From JANMDU01 sp031418715 (GTDB lineage Bacteria > Pseudomonadota > Gammaproteobacteria > Burkholderiales > Burkholderiaceae_C), in the NCBI GenBank assembly GCA_031418715.1, contig JANOJL010000056.1, positions 1 through 64,000 on the forward strand: a DNA stretch of 64,000 nt. The letters are read 5' to 3'. The notes beneath the pieces were generated by a model that was not told the origin of the DNA, did no database searches, and worked only from the letters and a program-made list of their open reading frames with translations. A program made the position numbers and the translations under genes. Shown here in pieces: positions 17,232 through 25,761 of the stretch (its first letter is position 1; every line of letters starts with the position of its first letter).

Positions 17232-18140
17232 ATGTATTTTGCTCAGCTTCTGTTTCCAGATTTCGCACTGATTGTGTGCGGTTATCTGATCTGCCGCTAC
17301 ACCCGGCTCGGCCGCCCGCTCTGGGAACAGGTGGAAAGCTTGGTGTATTACGTGCTCTTTCCGGTGCTGTTGTTTTATGCGATCTCGCGTTCGCCGCTGG
17401 ATTGGGCTTCAGCAAGCAGCTTGGTGGGCGCAGCGCTGGTGTTGGCGGCTTGCGGGGTAATGTTGTCGTATTCAGCGGCCAAGCTGCCAGGTGTGGCGCA
17501 GACGGACTTTGCCAGCAGCGCACAAATTGGCTTTCGTTTCAATTCCTACATCGCGCTGGCGCTGGCCGAGCGGCTGGCAGGGCAGCAAGGTTTGATGCTG
17601 ATTGCCGTAGTGATCGGCGTGTGTGTGCCGGTGTTCAACATGGCTGCGGTGTGGCCGATGGCGCGACAATCAGGGCAAGGTTTTGGCAAAGCGCTGTTGA
17701 AAAATCCACTGATCATTGGCACGGTGAGTGGGCTACTTGCCAATCTTTTGGGCATATCTGTGCCGAGTTTTGCAGAGCCCGCCGTCTCCCGCATGGGGCA
17801 GGCTTCGCTGGCGCTCGGGCTGATGGCCGCTGGCGCGGGCTTGCAGTTGGGCCAGATTTTTGACACGGCTTCTCGCGTGCGATTAGGTGTTGCGCAATTG
17901 ATCATTCGCCATCTGCTGCTGCCTTTGGTGGCATTGGTGTTGGTCAAGCTTTTTAAGCTTGACACCACGCAGGCTACCGTGCTGTTGATGTTCAGTGCGC
18001 TACCTACTGCATCGAGCTGCTATGTGCTCGCCACGCGTATGGGCTACGATGGCGCGTTTGTTGCAGGCTTGGTCACTCTGTCCACTGCTTTGGGCTTTAT
18101 CAGTTTGCCTTTGGTATTGCACTTCAGATCAATTTTTTAA
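17232..18140 (+). CDS. AEC-family transporter
   Basis: 302 residues with about ten hydrophobic helices in two repeats. It resembles auxin efflux carrier/malonate or malate permease proteins (AEC family). ASSAQIGFRFNSYIALALAE (about 95-115), GLMAAGAGLQLG (about 195-207) and LLMFSALPTASSCYVLATRMG (about 251-271) fit the family. The substrate is unknown. I place the start at ATG 17232, directly before the first helix; the frame is open back to 17163. It is divergent from the Bug gene. Confidence 0.82.
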   Translation: MYFAQLLFPDFALIVCGYLICRYTRLGRPLWEQVESLVYYVLFPVLLFYAISRSPLDWASASSLVGAALVLAACGVMLSYSAAKLPGVAQTDFASSAQIGFRFNSYIALALAERLAGQQGLMLIAVVIGVCVPVFNMAAVWPMARQSGQGFGKALLKNPLIIGTVSGLLANLLGISVPSFAEPAVSRMGQASLALGLMAAGAGLQLGQIFDTASRVRLGVAQLIIRHLLLPLVALVLVKLFKLDTTQATVLLMFSALPTASSCYVLATRMGYDGAFVAGLVTLSTALGFISLPLVLHFRSIF

Positions 18141-18198
18141 GCCAAATCGGCCTCTACCCGTTATAAAAATTGCGCAATATGCTATGAAATTAATAGTA
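18134..18198 (-). repeat. Dispersed 65-bp repeat, copy 4 (intergenic)
   Basis: Reverse-oriented and well kept. On the + strand it reads TTTTTTAAGCC, CGGCCTCTACCCGTTATA, then GCTATGAAATTAATAG. It overlaps the last bases of the AEC transporter gene and ends 18 bp before ureD. Confidence 0.85.
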
Positions 18199-18215
18199 AA
18201 TTATTTCTTCATCTT

Positions 18216-19064
18216 ATGACCTGGCATGCACAGCTTTCATTGGATTACCGTGCCAGTGGTGGTAAAACTCTGCTTGATTTCTCGCACAACGGCCCGCTGC
18301 GCATTCTGCAAAGCCTCTATCCAGAAGGCGATGCGGTTTGCCACAACGTGCTCGTGCATCCGCCGGGTGGTGTGGCGGGCGGTGATGATTTGGATATCTC
18401 TGTCAACGTGCAAAGCGGCGCGCATGCGTTGATCACCACGCCGGGCGCCACGCGCTTTTACAAAACCTCTGGCGACGCTGCGATTCAACACACCACCGTA
18501 AAAATGGAAGATGGTGCGCGCCTCGAATGGCTGCCGATGGAAAATATTGCCTACAACGGCTGCTTGGCCGAAAACCGTCTGCAACTACAATTCGCTCCCA
18601 CAGCCGAGATGATAGGCTGGGACATCACCGCGCTCGGCCTGCCTGCCGCAGATCAGCCTTTCGAGCGCGGCGTGTTCACGCAGCATGTGGAATTACTGTC
18701 TTCAGCCAGCGCTCACAGCCCTTGGCTAGAGCGTAGCCGGATCGCTGCAGACGACAAACGCTTGCTCCAATCCCCAGTCGGCCTTGCTGGATACACCTGT
18801 ATGGCGACTCTCTTTTTCATAGCAGGTCACCCAATATCTATAACGGCGAGAGACCAATTTCTCTCAAAATCTAGAGCTGTTGCAAGCGCCCACTCACTCC
18901 AAGCTACCTGCGGCATCACCAGCCCACACAGCCAAGTCATCCTGCTTCGCACGCTCGCGCACCACACCGAAGAAGCCATTGATCTTTGCAAACAAGTGCG
19001 CGGCGCATGGCGCGAAGTGGCTTGGGGTTTGCCAAAGAATGCACCGCGCATTTGGGCGATGTGA
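18216..19064 (+). CDS. ureD: Urease accessory protein UreD, without adjacent urease genes
   Basis: 282 residues, normal UreD length. Hallmarks are LSLDYRASGGKTLLDFSHNGPLR-type opening, HNVLVHPPGGVAGGD (about 43-57), TTPGATRFYKT (about 73-84) and LPMENIAYNG (about 105-114). UreD works with UreF and UreG to load nickel into urease. In most clusters ureABC follow directly; here the next gene is the convergent formate dehydrogenase gene 23 bp away, and no other ure gene lies in the window. Repeat copies sit just before the gene and inside it (residues about 201-218). Confidence 0.88.
   Translation: MTWHAQLSLDYRASGGKTLLDFSHNGPLRILQSLYPEGDAVCHNVLVHPPGGVAGGDDLDISVNVQSGAHALITTPGATRFYKTSGDAAIQHTTVKMEDGARLEWLPMENIAYNGCLAENRLQLQFAPTAEMIGWDITALGLPAADQPFERGVFTQHVELLSSASAHSPWLERSRIAADDKRLLQSPVGLAGYTCMATLFFIAGHPISITARDQFLSKSRAVASAHSLQATCGITSPHSQVILLRTLAHHTEEAIDLCKQVRGAWREVAWGLPKNAPRIWAM
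18818..18870 (+). repeat. Dispersed repeat, copy 5 (inside ureD)
   Basis: Lacks the first few bases but keeps ATAGCA, ATATCTATAACGGCGAGAGACC and TTTCTCTCAAAAT. It is translated FIAGHPISITARDQFLSKS in the same frame as the boxR copy. It falls in the C-terminal third of UreD. Confidence 0.75.
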
Positions 19065-19087
19065 GCGTGTTGCGCAGGCTCGCTGAA

Positions 19088-21961
19088 TCAGTCCGTCGTC
19101 GCTGCCAACGCCACCGCGCAGTACTTGAATTCAGGAATTTTTCCGAACGGGTCGAGTGCTGAGTTGGTGAGCAAATTTGCTGCGGCCTCGGCGTAAGCGA
19201 AGGGAACGAAGACAGTGTTCACTGGCGTGCCTTCATCAATGCGCACTTGCAGCGTGATGCGGCCACGGCGAGAGCTAACGGTCATTTGCTGACCTGCTTG
19301 CACTTTCAACTGATCAGCTAATAAGCTGTTCATCGACACGGTGGCTTCGGGTTCAATCGCATCAAGCACGCTGGCGCGGCGAGTCATAGAGCCGGTATGC
19401 CAATGTTCAAGCTGGCGGCCTGTGATGAGCACATACGGGAATTCTTCGTCTGGCGATTCATTGGCCGGAATGAAGCCTGCAGGCACGAGATGGATGCGGC
19501 CATCTTTCGTGGGCACGCTGTGTTGAAAAACTATGGTTTGACCCGGATCATCTTCGCTGAGGCAAGGATACGTGACCGAACCTTCGCGCTCTAGCCGCGC
19601 CCAAGTGATGCCAGCAATCGCACTATGCATGGCTTGGCGCATTTCTTCGTACACGGCTGCTGCGCCACTGCCTTGAGCCTCATCGCTTTCGCCTTCGTAT
19701 TGCCAATTCAGATCGAGGCGTTTGGCAAGTTGCTGGATGATCCAGAGGTCGTATTTTGCATTACCGGGCAAAGGCAACGCCTGGCGGCCGAGTTGCACCA
19801 TGCGATCAGTGTTGCTCACTGTGCCTGTTTTTTCTGGCCAGCTACTTGCGGGCAGGATCACATCAGCGAGCCAAGCGGTCTCGGTCATAAAAATATCTTG
19901 GACAACGAGATGCTCAAGGCTCTCCAGCGCATGGCGTGCATGCGCCAGATCAGGATCGCTCATCGCGGGGTTTTCGCCCATGATGTACATTCCGCGAATC
20001 TTGTGAGGATCGCTCGCATCAGCCAAGATTTTGTGCATGATCTCCACCACGGTATAGCCGGGTTTGTTATCGAGCTTCGTATCCCAGAAATTTTCAAACC
20101 AAGCATGTGCAGCGGCATTGTCCACACGTTGGTAATTGGGTAGCATCATCGGGATCAAACCCGCATCACTTGCGCCCTGCACGTTGTTTTGTCCACGCAG
20201 CGGGTGCAAGCCTGTGCCCGGCCTGCCGATTTGGCCGGTGATCGTGGCCAGTGCGATCAGGCAACGCGCATTGTCTGTTCCATGTACATGCTGGCTCACG
20301 CCCATGCCCCAGAGAATCATCGCGCTTTTGGCGGTGGCGAATGTTATTGCTACTTCGCGGATCGTAGCAGCGTCAATGCCGCAAGCGTGTTCAACAGCTT
20401 CGGGTGAAAAATTCGCCACTTGCTCTTTCAACGCTTCAAAATTCGTAGCACGCTGCGCAATAAATTCGACGGCGACCAAGCCTTTCTCGATAATGGTGTG
20501 GAGCATCGCGTTGAGCAGCAGCACATCGGTATCAGGTTTAAATTGCAGGCTCCTCCAGGCATGGCGCGCCATATCGGTGCGGCGCGGGTCAGCCAGGATG
20601 ATCTTGGTGCCCAGTTGTGCGGCATTCTTCATCCAAGTGGCGGCCACGGGATGGTTTGACGTGGGGTTCGAACCGATGATCAGAATGACTTCGCTGTGCG
20701 CCACGTCATTGACCTGGTTGCTCACCGCGCCCGAGCCCACACCCTCCAGCAATGCCGCCACGGAAGATGCATGGCACAGCCGTGTGCAGTGATCGACGTT
20801 GTTGCTGCCAAAGCCAGTGCGCACGAGTTTTTGGAAGAGATAGGCTTCTTCGTTGCTGCCTTTGGCGGAACCAAAACCTGCCAAAGCCTTTGCACCATAT
20901 TGATCGCGTAGACCTTTCAGCTTGCCGCCTGCGTGATTCAAAGCCTCTTCCCAAGTCGCCTCACGAAACACTTCGCGCCACTCAGCATCACGCGGCAAGA
21001 TGCTCTTCGGCACACCGCTCTTGCGAATCAATGGCTGCGTCAAACGCCCATCGTGATGCACGTAATCAAACCCAAAGCGCCCTTTCACGCACAGGCGCGA
21101 ATCATTCGCCGGGCCATTGCGGCCATCGACGCTGACGATTTTTTCGTCCTTCACGTTGTAGGTGATCAAGCAGCCCACACCGCAATAAGGGCAAACCGAA
21201 TCGATCTTCTTATCGACTTTCTGCGAGCCGATCTGCGTCTTGGGCATCAGCGCCCCAGTCGGGCAAGCCTGCACGCATTCACCGCAGCCCACGCAACTGC
21301 TCTCGCCCATGGTGTCAAACTGATCAAACACAATGCTCGAATGACTGCCGCGCATCGCATAACCAATCACATCATTCACCTGCACCTCGCGGCAGGCGCG
21401 TACGCAGCGCGTGCATTGAATGCAAGCATCGAAATTCACCGCCATTGCGGGGTGAGACATGTCGACTTTAGGCTGCTCGCGCCGTAATGCTTTGAGCTCG
21501 GGGCGGACCGTCACTGCCATCGCAGCAGCCCACTCGCTCAGCTCACCATGTTGACCCACCACTTCCATGCGGGCTGAGGCTGCCATAGCCTCAGCCATGC
21601 TTGATCCTTCGACAAGCTCAGGACGCTCGGGTACTGCATCATTCCACTTGTAGCCTTGATCTGGCATGTCTGCCAGCAGCATCTCCAAAATCATCTTCTG
21701 GCTCTTCAGAGCCCGCTCGCTCTGCGCCTTGACCTTCATGCCCTCAACCGGCGTACGACAACAGCTCGGTGCGAGCACCCGCTCGCCATCGACCTCCACC
21801 ACGCACGCGCGGCAATTGCCATCGGCTCGCATGCCTTCCTTAAAGCACAGATGAGGAATCTCCACACCGCTACGCTTGGCCGCTTGCAAAATGCTCTCGC
21901 CGGGTAACGCTCGAACAGCTTTTCCATCCAATTCAAAGCCAATGAAGTCGCGTGCGCTCAT
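19088..21961 (-). CDS. NAD-dependent formate dehydrogenase, alpha (molybdopterin) subunit
   Basis: 957 residues; oxidises formate to CO2. An N-terminal NuoG-like 2Fe-2S domain has Cys near 39, 50, 53 and 68. Two 4Fe-4S sets follow: CIQCTRCVRACREV (about 179-192) and CVGCGECVQACPTGAL (about 221-236). The bis-MGD domain begins CPYCGVGC (about 255), with metal-ligand Cys and active-site His in HCTRLCHASS (about 390-399). The start overlaps the beta-subunit stop by 4 bp. With the fused NuoE-NuoF beta subunit this looks like the two-subunit FDH1 type of Methylorubrum rather than FdsGBACD; metal (Mo or W) cannot be told. A second kind of repeat, CCTTCGACAAGCTCAGGACG, is inserted in frame at 21606-21633. 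Confidence 0.9.
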   Translation of the reverse strand: MSARDFIGFELDGKAVRALPGESILQAAKRSGVEIPHLCFKEGMRADGNCRACVVEVDGERVLAPSCCRTPVEGMKVKAQSERALKSQKMILEMLLADMPDQGYKWNDAVPERPELVEGSSMAEAMAASARMEVVGQHGELSEWAAAMAVTVRPELKALRREQPKVDMSHPAMAVNFDACIQCTRCVRACREVQVNDVIGYAMRGSHSSIVFDQFDTMGESSCVGCGECVQACPTGALMPKTQIGSQKVDKKIDSVCPYCGVGCLITYNVKDEKIVSVDGRNGPANDSRLCVKGRFGFDYVHHDGRLTQPLIRKSGVPKSILPRDAEWREVFREATWEEALNHAGGKLKGLRDQYGAKALAGFGSAKGSNEEAYLFQKLVRTGFGSNNVDHCTRLCHASSVAALLEGVGSGAVSNQVNDVAHSEVILIIGSNPTSNHPVAATWMKNAAQLGTKIILADPRRTDMARHAWRSLQFKPDTDVLLLNAMLHTIIEKGLVAVEFIAQRATNFEALKEQVANFSPEAVEHACGIDAATIREVAITFATAKSAMILWGMGVSQHVHGTDNARCLIALATITGQIGRPGTGLHPLRGQNNVQGASDAGLIPMMLPNYQRVDNAAAHAWFENFWDTKLDNKPGYTVVEIMHKILADASDPHKIRGMYIMGENPAMSDPDLAHARHALESLEHLVVQDIFMTETAWLADVILPASSWPEKTGTVSNTDRMVQLGRQALPLPGNAKYDLWIIQQLAKRLDLNWQYEGESDEAQGSGAAAVYEEMRQAMHSAIAGITWARLEREGSVTYPCLSEDDPGQTIVFQHSVPTKDGRIHLVPAGFIPANESPDEEFPYVLITGRQLEHWHTGSMTRRASVLDAIEPEATVSMNSLLADQLKVQAGQQMTVSSRRGRITLQVRIDEGTPVNTVFVPFAYAEAAANLLTNSALDPFGKIPEFKYCAVALAATTD
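21606..21633 (+). repeat. CTTCGACAAGCTCAGGACG-type repeat inside formate dehydrogenase alpha
   Basis: CCTTCGACAAGCTCAGGACG and the following GCTCGGG match a short interspersed sequence that I know as common in proteobacterial genomes, often translated PERPELVEG. Here it is read exactly so (residues about 110-119) in the variable segment between the 2Fe-2S domain and the first 4Fe-4S cluster. It is unrelated to the 65-bp family. Confidence 0.75.
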
Positions 21962-23703
21962 ACTGCACCTCCCGAACCAACCTCATGCGGGAAATACTTG
22001 ATCACGCTGAGCATCGGATTCGGTGCAGCTTGCCCCAAACCGCAAATGCTCGCATCCACCATCACCGTGCTCAAATCATTCAGTGTGGCTTGATCCCACA
22101 CCTTCGCTTCCATTAGCTTCGCAGATTTCTCAGTTCCCACGCGGCAAGGCGTGCACTGCCCGCAGCTCTCATGCGCGAAGAATTTCATCATATTGAGTGC
22201 GGCGTTTCTTGCTGCGTCATGCTGACTGAGCACAATCACCGCCGCGCTGCCAATGAAGCAACCATATGGCTGCAAGGTATCAAAATCCAGTGGTACATGC
22301 GAGAGCGATGCAGGCAAGATGCCGCCGCTCGCACCGCCCGGTAAGTACGCATACAACTCATGGCCATCTTGCATACCGCCACAATATTCATCAATCAACT
22401 CACGCACGCTGATCCCCGCTGGCGCGAGCTTCACACCCAGATTTTTCACACGCCCGCTCATGCTGAAACTGCGCAAGCCTTTGCGACCATTTCTTCCATG
22501 CGAAGCAAACCACTCACCGCCTTTTTCCACAATCTCGCGCACCCAATACAGCGTTTCAAAATTGTGCTGCAGCGTCGGGCGGCCAAAGAGACCGACCTTC
22601 GCGATGTAAGGCGGGCGCATGCGCGGTTCGCCGCGTTTGCCTTCTATGCTTTCAATCATCGCGGATTCTTCGCCGCATATATAAGCTCCCGCTCCGCGCC
22701 GCAACTCGATCTTCGGCAGCTCGCAGGGAGGATTCGCTTGCAGCTTCGCCAATTCAAGGTTAAGCATCTCACGCAGCTCATGGTATTCATCGCGCAGATA
22801 AATATAAATCGCATCGACTCCAACCACGTGCGCAGCAATCAACATACCCTCTAAAAACCGATGCGGATCACGCTCCAAATACCAGCGGTCTTTAAAAGTA
22901 CCCGGCTCACCTTCGTCGATATTGATAGCCATCAACCTTGGACTGGGTTGTTCTTTCACGATGCGCCACTTGTGCCCCGCAGGAAAACCTGCACCACCCA
23001 AACCGCGCAAACCCGCGTGTTCCAAAGCCGCGATGATGCTCTCACCATCGCGTTCACCCGATGCCATTGCTCGCAGCAGCGCATAACCACTTTGCTTTTG
23101 ATAATCCTCAAACGCTATTAATTCAATAGCACTATACGAACGTTCTATAACGGTTAGAAGCTGATTTTGCTTAAATAATTGCACCACAGAAGAGACGTTG
23201 GCATATCCCACATTCCTTTGCCCCACAGTCACCGCAGGCGCTTGCTCGCAGCGCCCAATGCAAGGCACAGGCTCTACTTTCACATCCGCTTGCAGCAGCG
23301 CAGGCAGCTTAGTCAAAAGCTCTTTACTACCTACCATCTCACACGAAAGCCCATTGCACACACGGATGCGCAAGTTTGGTGCAGTTTCGCTATCGCGCAA
23401 AATTTCAAAGTGATGGTAAAAAGAAGCGACTTCAAACACCTCTGCTTGAGACAGCTTCATCAGCTCTGCCAGCGCAGCGATATGCCTTTCAAACACCGCG
23501 CCAAACGCATCGTTCAACGCATGCAAATATTCAATCAGAAGATCACGGCGAAACGGCTGCTGCACATCTCCCGCCCAGACTTTTTGCATAAGAGCATGCA
23601 CTTCCTCTCGCGCCTGCGGCAACACCTGCCGCCCTTTGAGCTGCGCACGCGGTTTTCGGATCTCGTCCACACGAACTGTGAATTGGCTCTGAACAGGTTG
23701 CAT
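21958..23703 (-). CDS. NAD-dependent formate dehydrogenase, beta subunit (NuoE-NuoF fusion)
   Basis: 581 residues; passes electrons from the alpha subunit to NAD+. The N-terminal NuoE-like domain has a 2Fe-2S set: CNGLSC (about 114-119) and PCIGRC (about 145-150). The NuoF-like part begins near 198, with FMN/NADH loops GLRGLGGAGFPAG (about 229) and RRGAGAYICGEESAM (about 340), and the 4Fe-4S set ESCGQCTPCRVG (about 509) plus ICGLGQ (about 553). The junction of the two domains (residues about 175-197) is encoded by a dispersed-repeat copy. The gene lies 25 bp after fghA. Some relatives keep NuoE and NuoF parts as separate genes. Confidence 0.9.
   Translation of the reverse strand: MQPVQSQFTVRVDEIRKPRAQLKGRQVLPQAREEVHALMQKVWAGDVQQPFRRDLLIEYLHALNDAFGAVFERHIAALAELMKLSQAEVFEVASFYHHFEILRDSETAPNLRIRVCNGLSCEMVGSKELLTKLPALLQADVKVEPVPCIGRCEQAPAVTVGQRNVGYANVSSVVQLFKQNQLLTVIERSYSAIELIAFEDYQKQSGYALLRAMASGERDGESIIAALEHAGLRGLGGAGFPAGHKWRIVKEQPSPRLMAINIDEGEPGTFKDRWYLERDPHRFLEGMLIAAHVVGVDAIYIYLRDEYHELREMLNLELAKLQANPPCELPKIELRRGAGAYICGEESAMIESIEGKRGEPRMRPPYIAKVGLFGRPTLQHNFETLYWVREIVEKGGEWFASHGRNGRKGLRSFSMSGRVKNLGVKLAPAGISVRELIDEYCGGMQDGHELYAYLPGGASGGILPASLSHVPLDFDTLQPYGCFIGSAAVIVLSQHDAARNAALNMMKFFAHESCGQCTPCRVGTEKSAKLMEAKVWDQATLNDLSTVMVDASICGLGQAAPNPMLSVIKYFPHEVGSGGAV
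23114..23177 (+). repeat. Dispersed 65-bp repeat, copy 6 (inside formate dehydrogenase beta)
   Basis: Near full length: GCTATTAATTCAATAGC, then CTATAACGGTTAGAAG, then GATTTTGCTTAAAT. On the coding strand it reads KQNQLLTVIERSYSAIELIA, the linker between the NuoE-like and NuoF-like domains. Confidence 0.85.
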
Positions 23704-23728
23704 GGCAGTCAGTTAGAAAAATCAAGCT

Positions 23729-24589
23729 TCAGGTCGTACAAAGCGACTTGGCGTGATGCCGCAGATGTCGCTCGATGAAGCTCGCAATAAAGTAATAACC
23801 ATGGTCATAGCCTTCGTGGCGATTCAGCTCCAAGCTTTGATTCACTTGCTGGCAAGCGGCTTCAAACAGATGAGGATGCAACTGTTCGCTCAAAAATTTA
23901 TCGGCCAAGCCTTGATCTATCAAAATACTGTGAGGTAGCAAAGCCTTGCCGCGAGCGAGCATCAGTGCGGTGGCATCGTGCTGCGTCCATTGGCTCTCAT
24001 TGCTTCCCAGATAGCCTGCGAAAGCTTTGCGCCCCCAAGGGCATTGCGTGGGTGCGCAGATGGGCGCGAGTGCAGAGAGCGAATTGAAGACGCCTTCATG
24101 GCGCAAAGCCAGGGTGAGCGCGCCATGCCCGCCCATCGAGTGACCCATGATGCCCAGTCGATTCCCATCGATTGGCAACTGCTGGCTGATTTGAATCAGC
24201 AGCTCTTGCATGAGATAGCTCTCCATGCGCCAGTGCGCGCTCCATGGCTTTTCAGTCGCATCCAGATAGAAGCCTGCAGCCACGCCAAAATCCCAACTAT
24301 CAGCCTGCCCCGCCACCTGAGTGTTTCTCGGGCTGGTATCCGGCGCGATCAAAGCCAAGCCCAGCTCGGCAGCCACGCGCTGCGCACCTGCTTTGGTGGG
24401 GAAGGTTTCTTCATTGCAGGTCAGGCCTGACAAATATATAACGGCTGGCACAGCACCGTTCTTGACAGCAGGTGGCATATAAACAGCGAAGCGCATGGGC
24501 AAGCCAATTTGCGCAGAGTCATGCTCATAGAAAGACTGCGTGCCGCCAAAGCAGGCATGCGCACTGAGCAAACGAAAAGAGTCACTCAT
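23729..24589 (-). CDS. fghA: S-formylglutathione hydrolase
   Basis: 286 residues, alpha/beta-hydrolase of the esterase D family. It hydrolyses S-formylglutathione to formate and glutathione. LSGLTCNEETFPTKAGAQ (about 51-68) and the nucleophile elbow GHSMGGHGALTLAL (about 145-158) are present, with Asp and His expected near DQGLADKFL and HEGYDHGYYFI. I use ATG 24589, 2 bp after the frmA stop; a TTG at 24595 would overlap that stop. It acts directly after FrmA. Confidence 0.94.
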   Translation of the reverse strand: MSDSFRLLSAHACFGGTQSFYEHDSAQIGLPMRFAVYMPPAVKNGAVPAVIYLSGLTCNEETFPTKAGAQRVAAELGLALIAPDTSPRNTQVAGQADSWDFGVAAGFYLDATEKPWSAHWRMESYLMQELLIQISQQLPIDGNRLGIMGHSMGGHGALTLALRHEGVFNSLSALAPICAPTQCPWGRKAFAGYLGSNESQWTQHDATALMLARGKALLPHSILIDQGLADKFLSEQLHPHLFEAACQQVNQSLELNRHEGYDHGYYFIASFIERHLRHHAKSLCTT

Positions 24590-24591
24590 GA

Positions 24592-25701
24592 TCAAAAGTG
24601 AATCACAGTGCGGATGGATTTGCCTTCGTGCATCAAATCAAAAGCCTCGTTGATTTGCGCCAACGGCATCGTGTGCGTCACAAACGGGTCAAGCTCAATT
24701 TCCCCGCTCATCGCTTGCTCCACCATACCGGGCAGCTGCGTGCGCCCCTTCACGCCGCCAAAAGCCGAGCCACGCCAAACGCGCCCCGTCACCAATTGGA
24801 AAGGTCGCGTCGTAATCTCCTGCCCAGCTCCAGCCACACCAATGATGATGCTCTCGCCCCAGCCCTTGTGACAACACTCCAACGCCGCGCGCATCACATG
24901 CACATTGCCAATGCATTCAAACGAAAATTCCACACCACCATCCGTCATATCCACGATGACTTCTTGAATGGGTTTGCCATAGTCTTTCGGGTTGATGCAA
25001 TCGGTCGCGCCAAAATGCCGCGCAAGATCAAACTTACTGGGGTTGGTATCGATAGCAATGATGCGTCCCGCCTTGGCCTGCCTGGCGCCCTGCACCACGG
25101 CTAATCCAATGCCACCCAAGCCAAACACAGCCACCGTATCACCCGGTTTGACCTTGGCCGTGTTGTGCACTGCTCCCAATCCCGTGGTCACGCCGCAGCC
25201 GAGCAAGCAAACCTTTTCAGGATCAGCGGCCTGATTGATCTTAGCCAGTGAAATTTCATTCACCACGGTGTACTCGCTGAAAGTTGAACAACCCATGTAA
25301 TGATAAATCGGCTTGCCTTGGTAAGAGAAGCGACTTGTGCCATCGGGCATCAAACCCTTTCCCTGTGTCGCTCGCACTTTCTGGCAAAGATTGGTTTTAC
25401 CAGACTTACAAAATTTGCATTCACGGCATTCAGCGGTGTACAAAGGGATCACATGATCGCCCGGCTTCAAGCTGGTGACACCCTCGCCCACTTGCACCAC
25501 GATTCCAGCACCTTCGTGGCCGAGTACGGCCGGAAAGATGCCCTCTGGATCATCGCCCGAGAGGGTGAAAGCATCGGTATGGCACACGCCAGAGTGCGTG
25601 ATTTTGACGAGCACCTCACCTTGCCTTGGCGGCGCCACATCGATTTCAACTATTTGTAAAGGTTTGCCAGCTTCAAAGGCAACTGCGGCACGTGATTTCA
25701 T
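24592..25701 (-). CDS. frmA: S-(hydroxymethyl)glutathione dehydrogenase (class III alcohol dehydrogenase)
   Basis: 369 residues, zinc-dependent MDR family. It converts the formaldehyde-glutathione adduct to S-formylglutathione with NAD+. Catalytic zinc ligands lie in HSGVCHTDAFTLSG (Cys near 38) and GHEGAGIV (about 61-68). The structural zinc lobe CRECKFCKSGKTNLC (about 91-105) is complete, and the nucleotide-binding motif FGLGGIGLAVVQGA lies near 194. It is 60 bp from pcaF upstream and 2 bp from fghA downstream. Confidence 0.95.
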   Translation of the reverse strand: MKSRAAVAFEAGKPLQIVEIDVAPPRQGEVLVKITHSGVCHTDAFTLSGDDPEGIFPAVLGHEGAGIVVQVGEGVTSLKPGDHVIPLYTAECRECKFCKSGKTNLCQKVRATQGKGLMPDGTSRFSYQGKPIYHYMGCSTFSEYTVVNEISLAKINQAADPEKVCLLGCGVTTGLGAVHNTAKVKPGDTVAVFGLGGIGLAVVQGARQAKAGRIIAIDTNPSKFDLARHFGATDCINPKDYGKPIQEVIVDMTDGGVEFSFECIGNVHVMRAALECCHKGWGESIIIGVAGAGQEITTRPFQLVTGRVWRGSAFGGVKGRTQLPGMVEQAMSGEIELDPFVTHTMPLAQINEAFDLMHEGKSIRTVIHF

Positions 25702-25761
25702 GGTGGTATCTGTCCTGAGTGATCTGAAAAACTAAGAATGCAGACCTCTTGAGCCCACGCT

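Noticed and set aside
24444..24462. TATATAACGGCTGGC in fghA as another copy of the dispersed repeat
   Set aside because: The residues it encodes (AVIYLSGLTC) are conserved in S-formylglutathione hydrolases and the rest of the repeat is missing.
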